Shown here: in pieces, positions 35,546 to 46,700 of the stretch
How positions within the stretch are numbered: the stretch's first letter is position 1
How the letters are laid out: the number at the start of each line of letters is the position of its first letter
Assembly (NCBI RefSeq): GCF_003860585.1
Contig: NZ_CP034159.1
Span: 2,604,001-2,668,000 of the forward strand
Source: Kaistella carnis
GTDB taxonomy: Bacteria > Bacteroidota > Bacteroidia > Flavobacteriales > Weeksellaceae
DNA: 64,000 nucleotides
Reading direction: 5' to 3'
The notes under the pieces: model-generated
Databases searched by the model: none
Told to the model about the DNA's origin: nothing
What the model saw: the letters and a program-made list of their open reading frames with translations, nothing else
Translations under genes and position numbers: made by a program

Positions 35546-36407
35546 AAATTCAATAACAAACCTCATTTGCTGTCTGTTTTTTCTTTCAACAGCAAGCATT
35601 TTTGCCCAAACTGAAATAGCAGAAAAAAGGGTTACAGATCTTACCAATCTGGAAATTTCAAAAGGAATAAGTCTGCATATTATTTCACCGGAACCAATAC
35701 AATTTGTGGATTTGTCCACTAATAATTTAACAGGAGATCTACCTGCAGAAAATATTGCAAGAATCAAAATTACTGATATTTTAGAATCAGATTCTGCTGC
35801 AACTAAAAAGAATATTGATCTCAATAATTTGGGTGTGATTACAATTGTTTGCCAATCTTTTATGGCACAATACAAAATAAATTATTTGGATTTTGAAAGG
35901 AAAGCAGTTACAAATATTCAAATTCAACCCGAAGATATGCAGCCTCTTGAATATCCAAAACTGGCATTTTCAAGTACAGAATTGCAAAAGTTTTCACTAG
36001 ATATTTTGCGAAAAAAATTGGTAGGTAAACCAATTCGGGAAGTGATAAATTTAAAATTGACGATGCAAATCAACAACGTTTATGTGGTTAATGATTACAT
36101 CTTTTTAGACATGACTTTTTTAAATTCTACCAATCTGGGATATGATATAGATGCAATAAAATTTTCAGTAGAAGACAAGAAAATTTACAAAGCAACAAAC
36201 AATCAAAGTATCACACTCGAGCCCATTTATCAATTGTACCGTCAAAAAGAATTTAAAAAGAATTACCGCAATATTTATGTGTTCAAAAAATTCACTTATC
36301 CAAATAGTAAGGTGATGAAGATCCGTTTGCTGGAAGAACAACTGTCTGGCAGAGCCATAGAAATGAAAGTGAAGTATTCTGACATTTTGAACGCAGATAC
36401 CTTTTAA
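35538..36407 (+). CDS. traN: Conjugative transposon protein TraN (DUF4138, VirB9-like)
   Basis: The ATG at 35538 yields 289 residues with a signal peptide (MIKNSITNLICCLFFLSTAS, then IFAQ); an in-frame ATG at 35511 would extend it into traM by nine codons. The mature protein is beta-rich with NVYVVNDYIFLDMTFLNSTN and RNIYVFKKFTYPN, typical of DUF4138. It forms the outer ring of the channel with TraM. Confidence 0.88.
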   Translation: MIKNSITNLICCLFFLSTASIFAQTEIAEKRVTDLTNLEISKGISLHIISPEPIQFVDLSTNNLTGDLPAENIARIKITDILESDSAATKKNIDLNNLGVITIVCQSFMAQYKINYLDFERKAVTNIQIQPEDMQPLEYPKLAFSSTELQKFSLDILRKKLVGKPIREVINLKLTMQINNVYVVNDYIFLDMTFLNSTNLGYDIDAIKFSVEDKKIYKATNNQSITLEPIYQLYRQKEFKKNYRNIYVFKKFTYPNSKVMKIRLLEEQLSGRAIEMKVKYSDILNADTF

Positions 36408-36423
36408 ATTAAGAGATAATAAA

Positions 36424-36852
36424 ATGAAAAACGAACTTAAGCAAACCATAATACGAGCAAAAGGTGATGAACTTAAATATGAATTTTATGATTATTTCGT
36501 AACTATTTTTCCGATAAGTATAAAAAAATTGAAAATCGAAGGCTCACACTGCAATATTTTTTATGCACGAGAATACTTTTGGATTGGCGCTTTATCAAAA
36601 ATTAAAGAATATTCAATCATTGTTGGTGATACAAATGAATTAGAAGAAAATGAAGAAATTAAGCAGTTAAAATTCCATAAAATATATTATCAGAATATAT
36701 CAAAACAAGACTTTTCAGAAATAATTGAGAATTTAAGAAATTTCTATTTACAGTGCGGAGTTTACATTGATTGTTTAGTAATCAATTCTATAATTGATTT
36801 GTATTATGATAAATCAGGGAAATCTAAAGAGCACTTGATTTCTAAAGTATAA
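36424..36852 (+). CDS. Hypothetical protein between traN and coupling protein
   Basis: A 142-residue protein with mixed alpha/beta character (MKNELKQTIIRAKGDELKYE, FYAREYFWIGALSKIKEYSI) and no recognised motif. It has no signal peptide, so it is probably cytoplasmic. Placement within the transfer operon, 4 bases before the coupling protein gene, suggests an accessory role. Confidence 0.55.
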   Translation: MKNELKQTIIRAKGDELKYEFYDYFVTIFPISIKKLKIEGSHCNIFYAREYFWIGALSKIKEYSIIVGDTNELEENEEIKQLKFHKIYYQNISKQDFSEIIENLRNFYLQCGVYIDCLVINSIIDLYYDKSGKSKEHLISKV

Positions 36853-36856
36853 AAAG

Positions 36857-38845
36857 ATGCAAGAACAACAGAATCAAATTAAGATCTACAGTTTTTTCCA
36901 GAAGATGGTTTACTTCATCGTTTTGTTGGACTGTGCATCGTTGTTTTTTCTAACCGCTAAAATTCCATTTGTAACAGATTTGCTTACCAAGTTTTCAAAG
37001 ATGGGTTTATTTTACCCACCTTTAAATGCAAAGTTTTGCACGATAGTTTTAATAGCATTGGTTGCAATTGGAACGAGAGCAAAAAAGAAAATTGATCTTA
37101 ATATTGGAAAGCAGATCATTTTACCAATAATTATTGGTTTAGCCTTAATGTTTGGTTCCCTTCTAATTGTTTCAGAAGCAGGCAATAATAGTTTGCCGAA
37201 AATATTTCCACCTTTAAATTTCTTTCAAATTATTTACACGCTACTATCATTTTTAGGAGCATTGGTAGCGCAGGTTGGTGCAGATAATATTTCAAAATTG
37301 ATGCAGCAGAAAATGGGGAAAGATCGGTGGAATATTGAGGAGGAAAGTTTTGCGCAAAATACGGAGTTGGTCAATACGGATACTTCTGTAAATATTCCAT
37401 ATCTCTTCAGGTTTAATAAAAAAACCAATAAAGGTTGGATTAATATTAATCCATTTAGAGGAACAATGGTTATTGGAACGCCAGGATCTGGAAAATCTTT
37501 TGGAGTGATTAATCCAGCAATCCGACAGATGATCGATAAAGGGTTTTGTCTCTGTATTTACGATTTCAAGTTTCCCGATTTAGCCAAAATCGCATACTAT
37601 CATTATTTACTAAAAAAGAACAGAGATCCGGACTATCATCACGAATTCCACGTCATCAATTTAAATGAGGTTGAAAAATCAAAAAGGGTAAATCCATTTA
37701 AAAAAGAATATATCCAAACATTGGCAGAAGCACAGGAAATGGCAGAATCGATGGTTTCCTCGCTTCAAAAAGGAGGTTCAAGTTCGGGAGGTGGATCGGA
37801 AGCATTTTTCACGCAGTCTGCTATCAACTTTCTCTCTTCGAGTATTTATTTTTTTGCGCGCTTTGAGAATGGCAAATATTCTGACTTGCCACACATTCTT
37901 TCATTTATGAACAGGAGTTATAAAGATATTTTTGATACACTTTTTTCAAATGAAGAAATTTACTCATTGCTTTCGCCATTTAAAACGGCTTACGATAATA
38001 AAGCATTTGATCAGTTAGAAGGACAGGTAGGAACTTTAAAAATATTTCTTTCCAGACTGGCAACAAAAGAAAGTTTTTGGGTTTTTTCTGGTGATGAAGT
38101 TGAATTAAAAATCACAGATAAAGAAAATCCTTCCATTGTCATTTTGGCTTCAGATCCAGGAACGCAGGATATTAATTCCGCACTTTATTCTTCAGTTTTA
38201 AACCGAACGTTGAGGCTGATCAATTCAAAAGGTAATTTACCGGGTGGAATTATAGCAGATGAGTTTCCAACTATATATATCCACAAGATCGACAATGTAG
38301 TCGCAACAGCCAGAAGTAATAAGATCGCTGTGATTTTAGGTCTGCAAGAAATTCCACAACTGCGACAGTTTTATAAGAAAGAAGTAGCAGATACTATTTC
38401 AGCAATCGTGGGAAATATAATTTCAGGTTCTGCCAGAGATAAAAATACTTTGGATTGGATGGAGAAAATGTTCGGCAAAATAAAACAGAAAAGTTATTCG
38501 CAATCTATTTCCCAAACCGGCACTTCAACAAGCATCAATGAAAAAATGGATTTTATGATTCCTGCAGGAAAAATTGCAGCATTAAAAACTGGAGAAATGG
38601 TTGGAATGATCGCACAAGGAGAAGAAAATAATACTGAAGAATATAAAACTTCTGCGATCAGCGGAAAGATTAATCTTGATATGAGCGCTATCAAAAAAGA
38701 AGAAGACAATTATTTAAGGATGCCCGACTATTACTCATTTCTAGATAAGAAAGGAAATGATAGAAAGGAAGAAGTCCTAATGACAAACTTCAGAAAAATA
38801 AATATGGAAGTAGAATTAATAGTTAATGAAACTGCAAAAGCATAA
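36857..38845 (+). CDS. VirD4-type coupling protein (MobC/TraD family)
   Basis: A 662-residue ATPase. The N-terminus has membrane helices (MVYFIVLLDCASLFFLTAK; IILPIIIGLALMFGSLLIV). Walker A is GTPGSGKS at about 207-214 and the TraD/TraG-type motor motifs follow (GGIIADEFPTIYI). It links the relaxosome to the channel and pumps DNA. In CTnDOT-like elements this is called MobC. It overlaps the out-of-frame extension of the next gene but not its preferred start. Confidence 0.9.
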   Translation: MQEQQNQIKIYSFFQKMVYFIVLLDCASLFFLTAKIPFVTDLLTKFSKMGLFYPPLNAKFCTIVLIALVAIGTRAKKKIDLNIGKQIILPIIIGLALMFGSLLIVSEAGNNSLPKIFPPLNFFQIIYTLLSFLGALVAQVGADNISKLMQQKMGKDRWNIEEESFAQNTELVNTDTSVNIPYLFRFNKKTNKGWININPFRGTMVIGTPGSGKSFGVINPAIRQMIDKGFCLCIYDFKFPDLAKIAYYHYLLKKNRDPDYHHEFHVINLNEVEKSKRVNPFKKEYIQTLAEAQEMAESMVSSLQKGGSSSGGGSEAFFTQSAINFLSSSIYFFARFENGKYSDLPHILSFMNRSYKDIFDTLFSNEEIYSLLSPFKTAYDNKAFDQLEGQVGTLKIFLSRLATKESFWVFSGDEVELKITDKENPSIVILASDPGTQDINSALYSSVLNRTLRLINSKGNLPGGIIADEFPTIYIHKIDNVVATARSNKIAVILGLQEIPQLRQFYKKEVADTISAIVGNIISGSARDKNTLDWMEKMFGKIKQKSYSQSISQTGTSTSINEKMDFMIPAGKIAALKTGEMVGMIAQGEENNTEEYKTSAISGKINLDMSAIKKEEDNYLRMPDYYSFLDKKGNDRKEEVLMTNFRKINMEVELIVNETAKA

Positions 38846-38855
38846 AATAATAAAT

Positions 38856-39695
38856 ATGAAGTTAAAAATTTCAATTCTTGTACTAACAGTCCTTTTTAGC
38901 CAAATGATGAATGCGCAATTCAACACATTTACGCGCACTGTTGTTAATAAGGATATTCCCGCAACGGAAAATCAAAATGTATTAAGAAAACAAAATACAG
39001 AAATTACAAAAGAGGGAAAGAAAAACGGTTTTATGAATATCTTTAAAACTACATCAAAGGCAGAATTAAAACGAGAAATTGATTCTCTAAAATCAATAAT
39101 GATGAAAAATAATTCATCAAAACTTAAAGATCAGAAATTTGATTTTAAAAGGATTGAAGATTCATTAGTACTCATTCTAAAAGCGAATGCGCATTTGAAA
39201 AATGATTTAAAATCGGTTAAGACTTTTAGTTTTATAGATGATAATGAGCAGAATTTAGTTTCCAAAATCCACATGCCATTAAAAAATGGAATCTCTGTGA
39301 CATCGCCTTATGGAACCCGAACTCATCCGATTTTTGGCGGAAGAAAACTTCATAACGGAGCGGATTTAAAAGCAAATTACGAAAAGGTTTACTCTGTAAT
39401 GGATGGCATAGTAACCGCTTCAGGGTGGGATCCGAAAGGTGGAGGAAATTATATAAAAGTTAAACATTCAAATTCTTTTGTAACGGCCTACATGCACCTT
39501 TCTGAAATATATTATAAGGTGGGAGAATTTGTAAAAGCAGGATTTACCATTGCAAAAAGCGGTAATTCTGGTAACTCTACTGGTCCACATTTACATTTTT
39601 CTGTGATTGAAAATGGCAACTATATCAATCCAATACGGTTTCTGAACGATTTAATTAAAGCAAATAATCTAATAGCACAAAATTATGCAAACTAA
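38856..39695 (+). CDS. Secreted M23 metallopeptidase
   Basis: ATG at 38856 gives 279 residues with a signal peptide (MKLKISILVLTVLFSQMMNA); an earlier ATG at 38826 lies inside the coupling-protein gene. After a coiled-coil linker, the M23 domain carries KLHNGADLKAN and GPHLHFSV, the two zinc-ligand motifs. It probably cuts peptidoglycan to let the mating channel through, like other conjugation-linked hydrolases. Confidence 0.9.
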   Translation: MKLKISILVLTVLFSQMMNAQFNTFTRTVVNKDIPATENQNVLRKQNTEITKEGKKNGFMNIFKTTSKAELKREIDSLKSIMMKNNSSKLKDQKFDFKRIEDSLVLILKANAHLKNDLKSVKTFSFIDDNEQNLVSKIHMPLKNGISVTSPYGTRTHPIFGGRKLHNGADLKANYEKVYSVMDGIVTASGWDPKGGGNYIKVKHSNSFVTAYMHLSEIYYKVGEFVKAGFTIAKSGNSGNSTGPHLHFSVIENGNYINPIRFLNDLIKANNLIAQNYAN

Positions 39696-40380
39696 CAATT
39701 TACCTACAGACGAATTAAAGAAATACGGAATTGTAGAACCTGATAATTCTTTTTCAAAAAAACTTTCCGCAGAAGATATTCAGAAATTCCTTCAGGGATA
39801 TACCATTGTAGCAGACAATGAAAAAAACAGAGCGACTTTTCAACTGGTTGAAAATAACAGCCGATTGAATGTAGTTTTTCTGGAAAGGGATAAAAATATT
39901 TCCAGCATTTTGGCAGAAAGCAAGGAAAGGATAGAATATTCGGAAATAAAAGATCTGTCTAAAGGCAACAACCAATTAGATTTTGAAAAGAAAGCCTTTG
40001 TGTTTGATAAGGAAACGAATAAGGTAATTGAGTTTGACCTAATAAAAAACGCACTGGAATTGACTGCAATCATTGCCGATAAAAAAGATATTTCTGAATT
40101 AAATCGCTACAAAACAGAACTTCTAAAATTGAAAGGTTTTTTACAGGACAAAATTGATCAATACCCTGAAATAGCAAAAGAAATTACTAACGATTTAAAT
40201 ATTGTTTCGAAAGAAATTAATACGGTAAACTCCATTTCACAATTAAATCCAAAACAGGAAAAATCAGATATTGAACTAAATGTGAACGATCCGGATTTGT
40301 ATCAAGATGCAAACCGCGAGCATGAAGCAGAAATGAAAGAAGAAGAAAACAGAGAAAAGTCAAGAGGTTTTAGACGTTAA
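39685..40380 (+). CDS. Conserved cytoplasmic ICE protein (DUF4099/DUF3945-like context)
   Basis: A 231-residue charged protein with no membrane segment. Motif-like text (LKKYGIVEPDNSFSKKLSAE, DIQKFLQGYTIVAD) resembles segments of proteins found with DUF4099/DUF3945 families in Bacteroidota ICEs. It overlaps the M23 gene by 11 bases and ends 10 bases before the large RadC-like protein. The family assignment is tentative and the function unknown. Confidence 0.55.
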   Translation: MQTNNLPTDELKKYGIVEPDNSFSKKLSAEDIQKFLQGYTIVADNEKNRATFQLVENNSRLNVVFLERDKNISSILAESKERIEYSEIKDLSKGNNQLDFEKKAFVFDKETNKVIEFDLIKNALELTAIIADKKDISELNRYKTELLKLKGFLQDKIDQYPEIAKEITNDLNIVSKEINTVNSISQLNPKQEKSDIELNVNDPDLYQDANREHEAEMKEEENREKSRGFRR

Positions 40381-40390
40381 TTAATTCAAA

Positions 40391-42979
40391 ATGAGTATCA
40401 CTTTAGACGTTGGAAAATACAATGAAAATAAGGAATCACCTGGTTTTCAGAAAATGGATTTTGAATCTATAGATGAAGCGATTGCTAATCTTGAATTTAT
40501 GAAAATGGGGTTCAATTATTTTAAAAATGGCGAATCTCTGAAAGTGAGGTTGGAGGAAGGAAGCAAAGTGCACCTGATTGATTATGATGCTGTGGTGCCA
40601 ATTAATGAACTGCGACAGGAATTGTATGAAAAGTATGATAAAAATTTAGGACAAGATGAACAACAAATTCAGACGGATAATACAGCAGAGAAAAAGAAAT
40701 TATCGGCAAACTCGAATTTTGCATTTGAGGAGGATGAAACTACGCATTATGCGAAAACATCCTCGGGAGAAAAATTACCCTTTAAACTTTTTAACGCCGG
40801 CGATACTGGTGCCGGATCCAATTTATTACGGGAACCACAAGATTCTCTTCAATCCACAGATTTTGCATTAATAGAACGACGGTTTGCAGAAAATAAATCA
40901 TTGCAGTTATTCGGAAATGAAAAAATTACAAGTGTAGATGATGTAGCGTGGCTTTTTAAATCTTTGGAAAATGAAGCCGTTGAGCACGCATTTTTAGTTT
41001 ATGATTTCAAAGACAAAGGTTATTTCGTACAGCACATTTCTACTGGAACATTTGATGCAGCCTTCGTTGATAATCGATTAATGATAGGTAATGTGCTGGA
41101 AGTAAATCCTTCTTCAATTACTTTAGTTCACAATCATCCGAGTGGAAATTTAAAAGTTTCCAAGGCAGATATTGACTGTATCAGAAAATTGAGAGCAGCA
41201 TTGGATGATTCAGATATAATCGTAAACGATGGTGTAATAATTAATTTGAGAAGCGGACAGTATGTAGTTTTCAATGAAATTTTCGAAGATAAAATGGCAA
41301 TGAAATCCAATCCAAATGCCTTTCAGGAAATTCAGCCTTATTCATTTAGTAAACAGGTTTTAGTTGAAAATTATCAGCCGGAAAAAATAACAAGTTCGGC
41401 AGATATTGCCAAATTTATTACATCCCAAAAGTTTGGAGTATCAGATAAAACCGAAATGTTGATCATTAATAATCAATTAAATATTGTTGGGAAATTTATA
41501 ATGCCTCCTGAAAATCAAGTTGGTTTTATTATAGGCAAAGTGGCAAAGTTTGGTGGAAATAAATGCATTCTTTATGGTAATAATATCACGCCGGAAGAGG
41601 TAAATAAATATAATGAAAAACTTCAATTTTCAAATATTGAGATTTTAGATGGGCTTAAATTTAAAAGCGAAAATGGTAGAAAAATGTATGATTCTTTTGC
41701 AGATAGTGGCTTAATAAACAGTGTTTCAAATAAGTTGGGTACTACAAATGAAGCCGAAGTAAAATACACGAGTAAACCAGAAGAGATAAAACTTTCCTTG
41801 CTTGATAAAATTAAGATACCGAAAAGCGAAGCCTATAAAGGTTTTGTTAAAGAATTGAAAGAATCAAGTCCAGAATTTTTCTTTCGAGATGGCGAGAGAG
41901 TTTTCACCGCACAAGAAAAGAAATTTCAACTTTATTATAGCCAAAATCAAAAGAAGATCTTGAGCGAAGATCCATTTAGATTGTCTGAATTATCAAGTGA
42001 CGATTCTTTAACGAAATCATTTTCAATTAAAACAATTCCCGAGGTTTTAAAAAATTTAAAGAATATTTCATTTTCTGAAAATCAAACCTACACTTTAACA
42101 GAAGGAAAGGGAATGAAGAAATTTTTTATTTCATCGCCAGAAGATTTAAAAAGTGCGATTGATTTTCTTTCTAATAGACAATCGACAATACATATTACAA
42201 TTAACAATAACAATTTAAAATCAGAAATTATGGAAAACAAAGAATTTGACCAGGTAGATTATTTACAAAACCAATTAAAATATTTAGGTTTTGGTGAAAG
42301 TGAAAAATTTCACAAGGATTTAAAAGCAGGAATAGACTCTGTGGAAAATCAATTTGAACTTAAGACCAGTTCAGATAGAGCGTCGCTCGGAAATGAAGTG
42401 GATTTTACTTTAAAATTTAACAAAACAGAAAGTGGCGGTGTATTTCTAAATTCCTACAAAGCAGTTTTGAATAATGATAAGGGTGAAGAAATCTCACAGA
42501 ATTTCAAGGTGAATAGAGAGAATACATTTACAGCAAAAGAAGCGGTAAATCTGTTAGAAGGAAGATCGGTAAAAATTGAATTTACCAATCCGAAAACAGA
42601 ACAATTAGAACCGGCTTTTGTAAAACTAAATTTTGCGGAGCCTAAATCTGAAAACGGTAATTATAATTTTCAAAATTTCTACAAAAATTATGGAGTAGAT
42701 ACCGATCAAATCGTAGAGAAATCTAATCTGATCTTCGATAAACCCGAATATAGAGAAAGCACTATAAAATCTTTGGAAAAAGGAAACGTGGTGAAAGTCA
42801 AATTTGAAATAGATGATAATGTTGTGGAAGGCAAAGCTGTGCTTAATCCTCAATATAAAAATTTAAGCATTTACGATAATGAGATGAACCGCATAAATAC
42901 AAATAAACCTCTGGAAGGTTTGGAGAACGATAATAAGCACGATAAAGGCAACGTGAAAGAGCAAAGTATTAAGAGATAA
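40391..42979 (+). CDS. Large ICE protein with RadC/MPN domain and DUF3945-like C-terminus
   Basis: An 862-residue protein. Residues about 165-300 hold a RadC-type JAB/MPN metalloprotease-like domain with the motif HNHPSGNLKVSKADID starting at residue 247, so the H-x-H ... S ... D set is intact. Residues about 614-862 begin MENKEFDQVDYLQNQLKYLG, which looks like the start of a separate ICE protein (DUF3945-like) and could be an internal translation start at 42230. So this appears to be a fusion. A role in DNA protection after entry is plausible (inference). Confidence 0.72.
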   Translation: MSITLDVGKYNENKESPGFQKMDFESIDEAIANLEFMKMGFNYFKNGESLKVRLEEGSKVHLIDYDAVVPINELRQELYEKYDKNLGQDEQQIQTDNTAEKKKLSANSNFAFEEDETTHYAKTSSGEKLPFKLFNAGDTGAGSNLLREPQDSLQSTDFALIERRFAENKSLQLFGNEKITSVDDVAWLFKSLENEAVEHAFLVYDFKDKGYFVQHISTGTFDAAFVDNRLMIGNVLEVNPSSITLVHNHPSGNLKVSKADIDCIRKLRAALDDSDIIVNDGVIINLRSGQYVVFNEIFEDKMAMKSNPNAFQEIQPYSFSKQVLVENYQPEKITSSADIAKFITSQKFGVSDKTEMLIINNQLNIVGKFIMPPENQVGFIIGKVAKFGGNKCILYGNNITPEEVNKYNEKLQFSNIEILDGLKFKSENGRKMYDSFADSGLINSVSNKLGTTNEAEVKYTSKPEEIKLSLLDKIKIPKSEAYKGFVKELKESSPEFFFRDGERVFTAQEKKFQLYYSQNQKKILSEDPFRLSELSSDDSLTKSFSIKTIPEVLKNLKNISFSENQTYTLTEGKGMKKFFISSPEDLKSAIDFLSNRQSTIHITINNNNLKSEIMENKEFDQVDYLQNQLKYLGFGESEKFHKDLKAGIDSVENQFELKTSSDRASLGNEVDFTLKFNKTESGGVFLNSYKAVLNNDKGEEISQNFKVNRENTFTAKEAVNLLEGRSVKIEFTNPKTEQLEPAFVKLNFAEPKSENGNYNFQNFYKNYGVDTDQIVEKSNLIFDKPEYRESTIKSLEKGNVVKVKFEIDDNVVEGKAVLNPQYKNLSIYDNEMNRINTNKPLEGLENDNKHDKGNVKEQSIKR

Positions 42980-43002
42980 AAAAACCGCAAACATTAATTA
43001 CA

Positions 43003-43040
43003 AAAACGGTTGACGAAAATTTTATCAACCGTTTTTTTTC
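43003..43040 (+). terminator. Rho-independent terminator after the transfer operon
   Basis: AAAACGGTTGA (43003-43013), an 11-base loop, then TCAACCGTTTT (43025-43035) followed by T residues. It is a perfect 11-bp stem, placed 24 bases after the preceding stop codon. Confidence 0.85.
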
Positions 43041-43057
43041 TTTAAAAAGCAAAGATT

Positions 43058-43771
43058 ATGTTACACCAATTTTCAAATCCTCTTCAAGATCATTCCATAT
43101 CAAATCCCAAATATTTTGTTTTGATGCTGATATTATTGACTTTTTATTCCTGCAAAGAAAAGATCAAACCTGAAAAAGGGGGAATTGATTTAATTTCGAA
43201 CGTTTATGTGGATGCTTCAAAAGGTTTAGATAAAGTCCAGAATTTTCATATTTCAAGGATGAATTATTCAAACTCAAATATTTTGGAACTAATACCAGAT
43301 TTGAACTTTCCTGAATTGACAGAAAACATTTACTACATAAGGGATTCTGTTTACTTTAAAATCGGGACTGAAAATAGCGGAAATACTATTTTTTCAGAAA
43401 TTTCTAAAAAACAAAAACCGAGTTTACTTCAAAATAAAATGGAAGGTGCTATTTTTTCAAAAGACTGGATTCCCAATTATAAGAATAAAAAAAATCTGTC
43501 GGACACAATTTTATTCAATAAAAATTACAAAAGATTTGAGGTGAATTCGCCCTGGAGTTACTCAAGGTTTTATATTTATCCAACAGATACGATTTTACCT
43601 TATTCCCTATACAAACACGCCGAAGAAGACTATGGCGGTAGATTAGAGCGCATAGATTCTTACAACAAAAAGAAGGATGTTTTTGTTACGCTTCAATTGA
43701 TTACAAGAAAGAATTGGGACAATGAGGCCAAGGAAATTTTTGATTTTAATGCTTTTGTAAAGAAGAAGTAA
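43058..43771 (+). CDS. Putative lipoprotein
   Basis: A 237-residue protein. The hydrophobic segment FVLMLILLTFYSC ends in a lipobox-like Cys, so it is likely a lipoprotein; a shorter start inside the first 22 residues is possible and would give a more normal signal length. The rest is polar and unrecognised (NYSNSNILELIPDLNFPEL). It overlaps the next gene by TAATG. Confidence 0.6.
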   Translation: MLHQFSNPLQDHSISNPKYFVLMLILLTFYSCKEKIKPEKGGIDLISNVYVDASKGLDKVQNFHISRMNYSNSNILELIPDLNFPELTENIYYIRDSVYFKIGTENSGNTIFSEISKKQKPSLLQNKMEGAIFSKDWIPNYKNKKNLSDTILFNKNYKRFEVNSPWSYSRFYIYPTDTILPYSLYKHAEEDYGGRLERIDSYNKKKDVFVTLQLITRKNWDNEAKEIFDFNAFVKKK

Positions 43772-46700
43772 TGGCTGTAGATTCTCGTTTTTACTCTGAA
43801 GATGAAGTTCGACAGATTTCCAATAGTATTTCTTTGGTTGATTATTTTCAGCATTTACAAGATCGAAATGTTGTGAAGTTTGACCGCAAAATTAGGAACG
43901 AATATTATTTTTTGACAGATGATAATAAATTTTCTGTTTCAGTAGATGGCTATTATGATTTCAAGTCAGATGAAGGCGGTCAGATTTTAAAAGCAGTAAT
44001 GACTTTTGAAAAATTAGACTGGAATGATTCATTAGAATACGTTAAAAACTTTAATCAGAACTTTATGCAATACGATAATGATTTTAGAAACAATCGAAAA
44101 GATTTATTGAGAGATGAAAGTAAATCAGTAGAAATTCGAATTTCAAATTCATTCATACCAAATAATGAAAGATTGATTGCCTATTTCGAAGATAGAGGTA
44201 TTTCAAAGCAAACTCTGATTGATAATACGAGGCAAATTCATTACGAAGTTGGCGACAAAAATTATTTTGGAATTGGAATTGAAAATATATCCGGTGGTTT
44301 TGAAATTCGTAATTCTTTGATGAAATCCAAGATCGGTAAAAACGATATTTCAGAAATAAAAGGTACAAAAGATGAAGTGGTAGTTTTTGAAGGAATGACA
44401 GATATGTTATCTTTCACACAACTACTAAAAGTCAATAATCAAAAGAATAATAGAACATTAATAACACTCAATTCTACTACAAATCTCGATAAATTTTTAA
44501 ATAAATATAGCGATTACAAAGGTAAAATATTTCTTTGTTTGGATGGTGATAAAGCCGGAAGCCAAGCCACACATAAGATTTTAAATTTTTTTAAAGATCA
44601 GGATGTTAAAGACATTCGAACATTATATAATATTTCAGAAAATGGAAATAATGACTTGAATGATTATTTACAGAATAAAATAAAAATTCAAAATAAAAAT
44701 ATTAATTTAGTAGAACAAAAATCTGGCGAAAATGAAAATTTCAAAAACCAATCAACAACAGGTGATAGAAAATTTAGCGAAACTGTCGAATCCCAGCAAA
44801 AAGGAAGTAACACAAGCGGACAAAGATTGGGTAGCGACGATGTTAGAAATGGATCTAAAGAATCAAAGCGGATCGATCTATCAGGAAGAAGAGTTGGAGA
44901 ATCGACTAGAAATTCACAACAAGAAAATGCTTCAAAAAATGAAAGCGGAGAATTTAAACTGGATGGAAAATTAGAAAAAACTTCTAATATTTCGTCTGGA
45001 TTAGAGATTTTAATTCAAAAATATAAAGGTCAAAAACTGACCAATGAGCAAGTCGCGGAAGTAGTTTCTGCGGCTTGCTTTGTTTCTGAAAATGGCAAGA
45101 TTTTAATCAATGAAAATATTATAATTTCAGATGATCTGAAAGATATTTGTAGTCAATTTAAAAGTGGAGGCACGGCCAAAGAAGGTCGCGGAATTCTCGA
45201 TGAATATTACACAGATAGTAAGATTGTAGATGCAGTTCGCAATTTAATTTCAGGTCGATTTAAAAGCAGGATGGAGATTTCTGTTTTGGAACCAAGTGTG
45301 GGTACTGGCAAATTTATAAATGCAGCAGAAGGATTAGCCATAAAGACGAATGTCACTGCATTTGAAATAAATGAAATTACCGCCAAAATTGCTAAAATAT
45401 TTCATCCTGAAGCTGAAATTAATCTTCGGTCATTTGAAACGGAATTTATTAATGAAAAAGGCATTAAAAAGGATTTAACTGAATTTTCTGAAAAGTATGA
45501 TCTGGTAATTGGTAATCCACCTTACGGCGAACATCGTGGTTTGTACAAAGGTTTAGGTGAAGAGAGTAAAATCTCAAAGTACGAGGATTATTTTATAAAA
45601 CGTGGAATAGATTCTTTGAAAGAAGGTGGAATCTTGGCAATGGTCGTTCCGTCTGGTTGGATAAATCGACAAAAAAAGTTGAATAACGCTGAATTATTGA
45701 ATGCTTATCGTTTGCCAAGTGGTGCTTTTGCAGGCACACAAATCGGGACAGACATCATCATTCTTAAAGAGAACAGTCAAGCGATAAGACAAGATATTTC
45801 AGATTATTTTCAAAACAATCCTCAAAATATTTTAGGAGAAATTAGAGAAAAAACCAATCGTTTCGGTCGTTTGGAATTCTATGTTCATGGAAATTTAGAA
45901 GAAGCACTTGGACTTTTAAATAATCTTCGGAATAAAAAAGAGACGGTCCGCATTGGAAATCTTTTTGAGGATTTAGATGTAAATATTACAGAAAAGAAGA
46001 AAGCCAGAGATCTCGTTCCAGAAATTCCGCTGAATATTTCAACTAAAACAGCGAATGAAAATAAAAAACTCAAACAGGAAGTTTTAGAAAAATTAGAGAT
46101 AGTACTTTTAAATCTGAATGCTTTAAAGTTCAAGTCACCCTCTATACTTGCTCAAATAGATCAATTTTCAAAATTAAAAGTTCAAATTTCTGGAGACGAA
46201 GGTAAACTATCAGTCAAAATTTTAAAGGATGTAATTGAGAAAGCAGATAAAATACTTCAATCCCAGAAAAGTAAAAATCCTGAATATGAAATTCAGTCGC
46301 TACCACTTATAAAGAAAGGAATTCTGAAGTATCAGTTTGTAAAAGATGATAAAATTGTGGATGCGTCTTTACAAAACAGTTCGGATATTACAGATGCTCA
46401 AATTGCAGCATTCAAGGCTACTTCTTATGACGGGACAATTGAAAATCACACCAGACATATGGCGTTCGCCAACTATCAAAATGGAAAGTATGTTCACGAT
46501 TTTTACTATGCAGAAGGGAATATTTATGAAAAGTTAGACCAACTTGAAAAGGATTTCGAAGAAGATTGGGGAATTTCTGGTTTGGAAAAAAAATATTATG
46601 AAAAGCAAAAGACACTTTTATTAAATGTACTACCAAAACTAAAAACGTTAGATGAAATTTCAATAAATCCAAATCATGAGTTTGTCCATAAATTTAATTT

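Noticed and set aside
44732..44974. 80-residue frame inside the giant fusion protein
   Set aside because: It lies in another frame over a low-complexity linker of the large gene, and overlapping coding is not otherwise supported.
46418..46672. Minus-strand frames within the large fusion gene
   Set aside because: They are antisense shadows without homology-like motifs.
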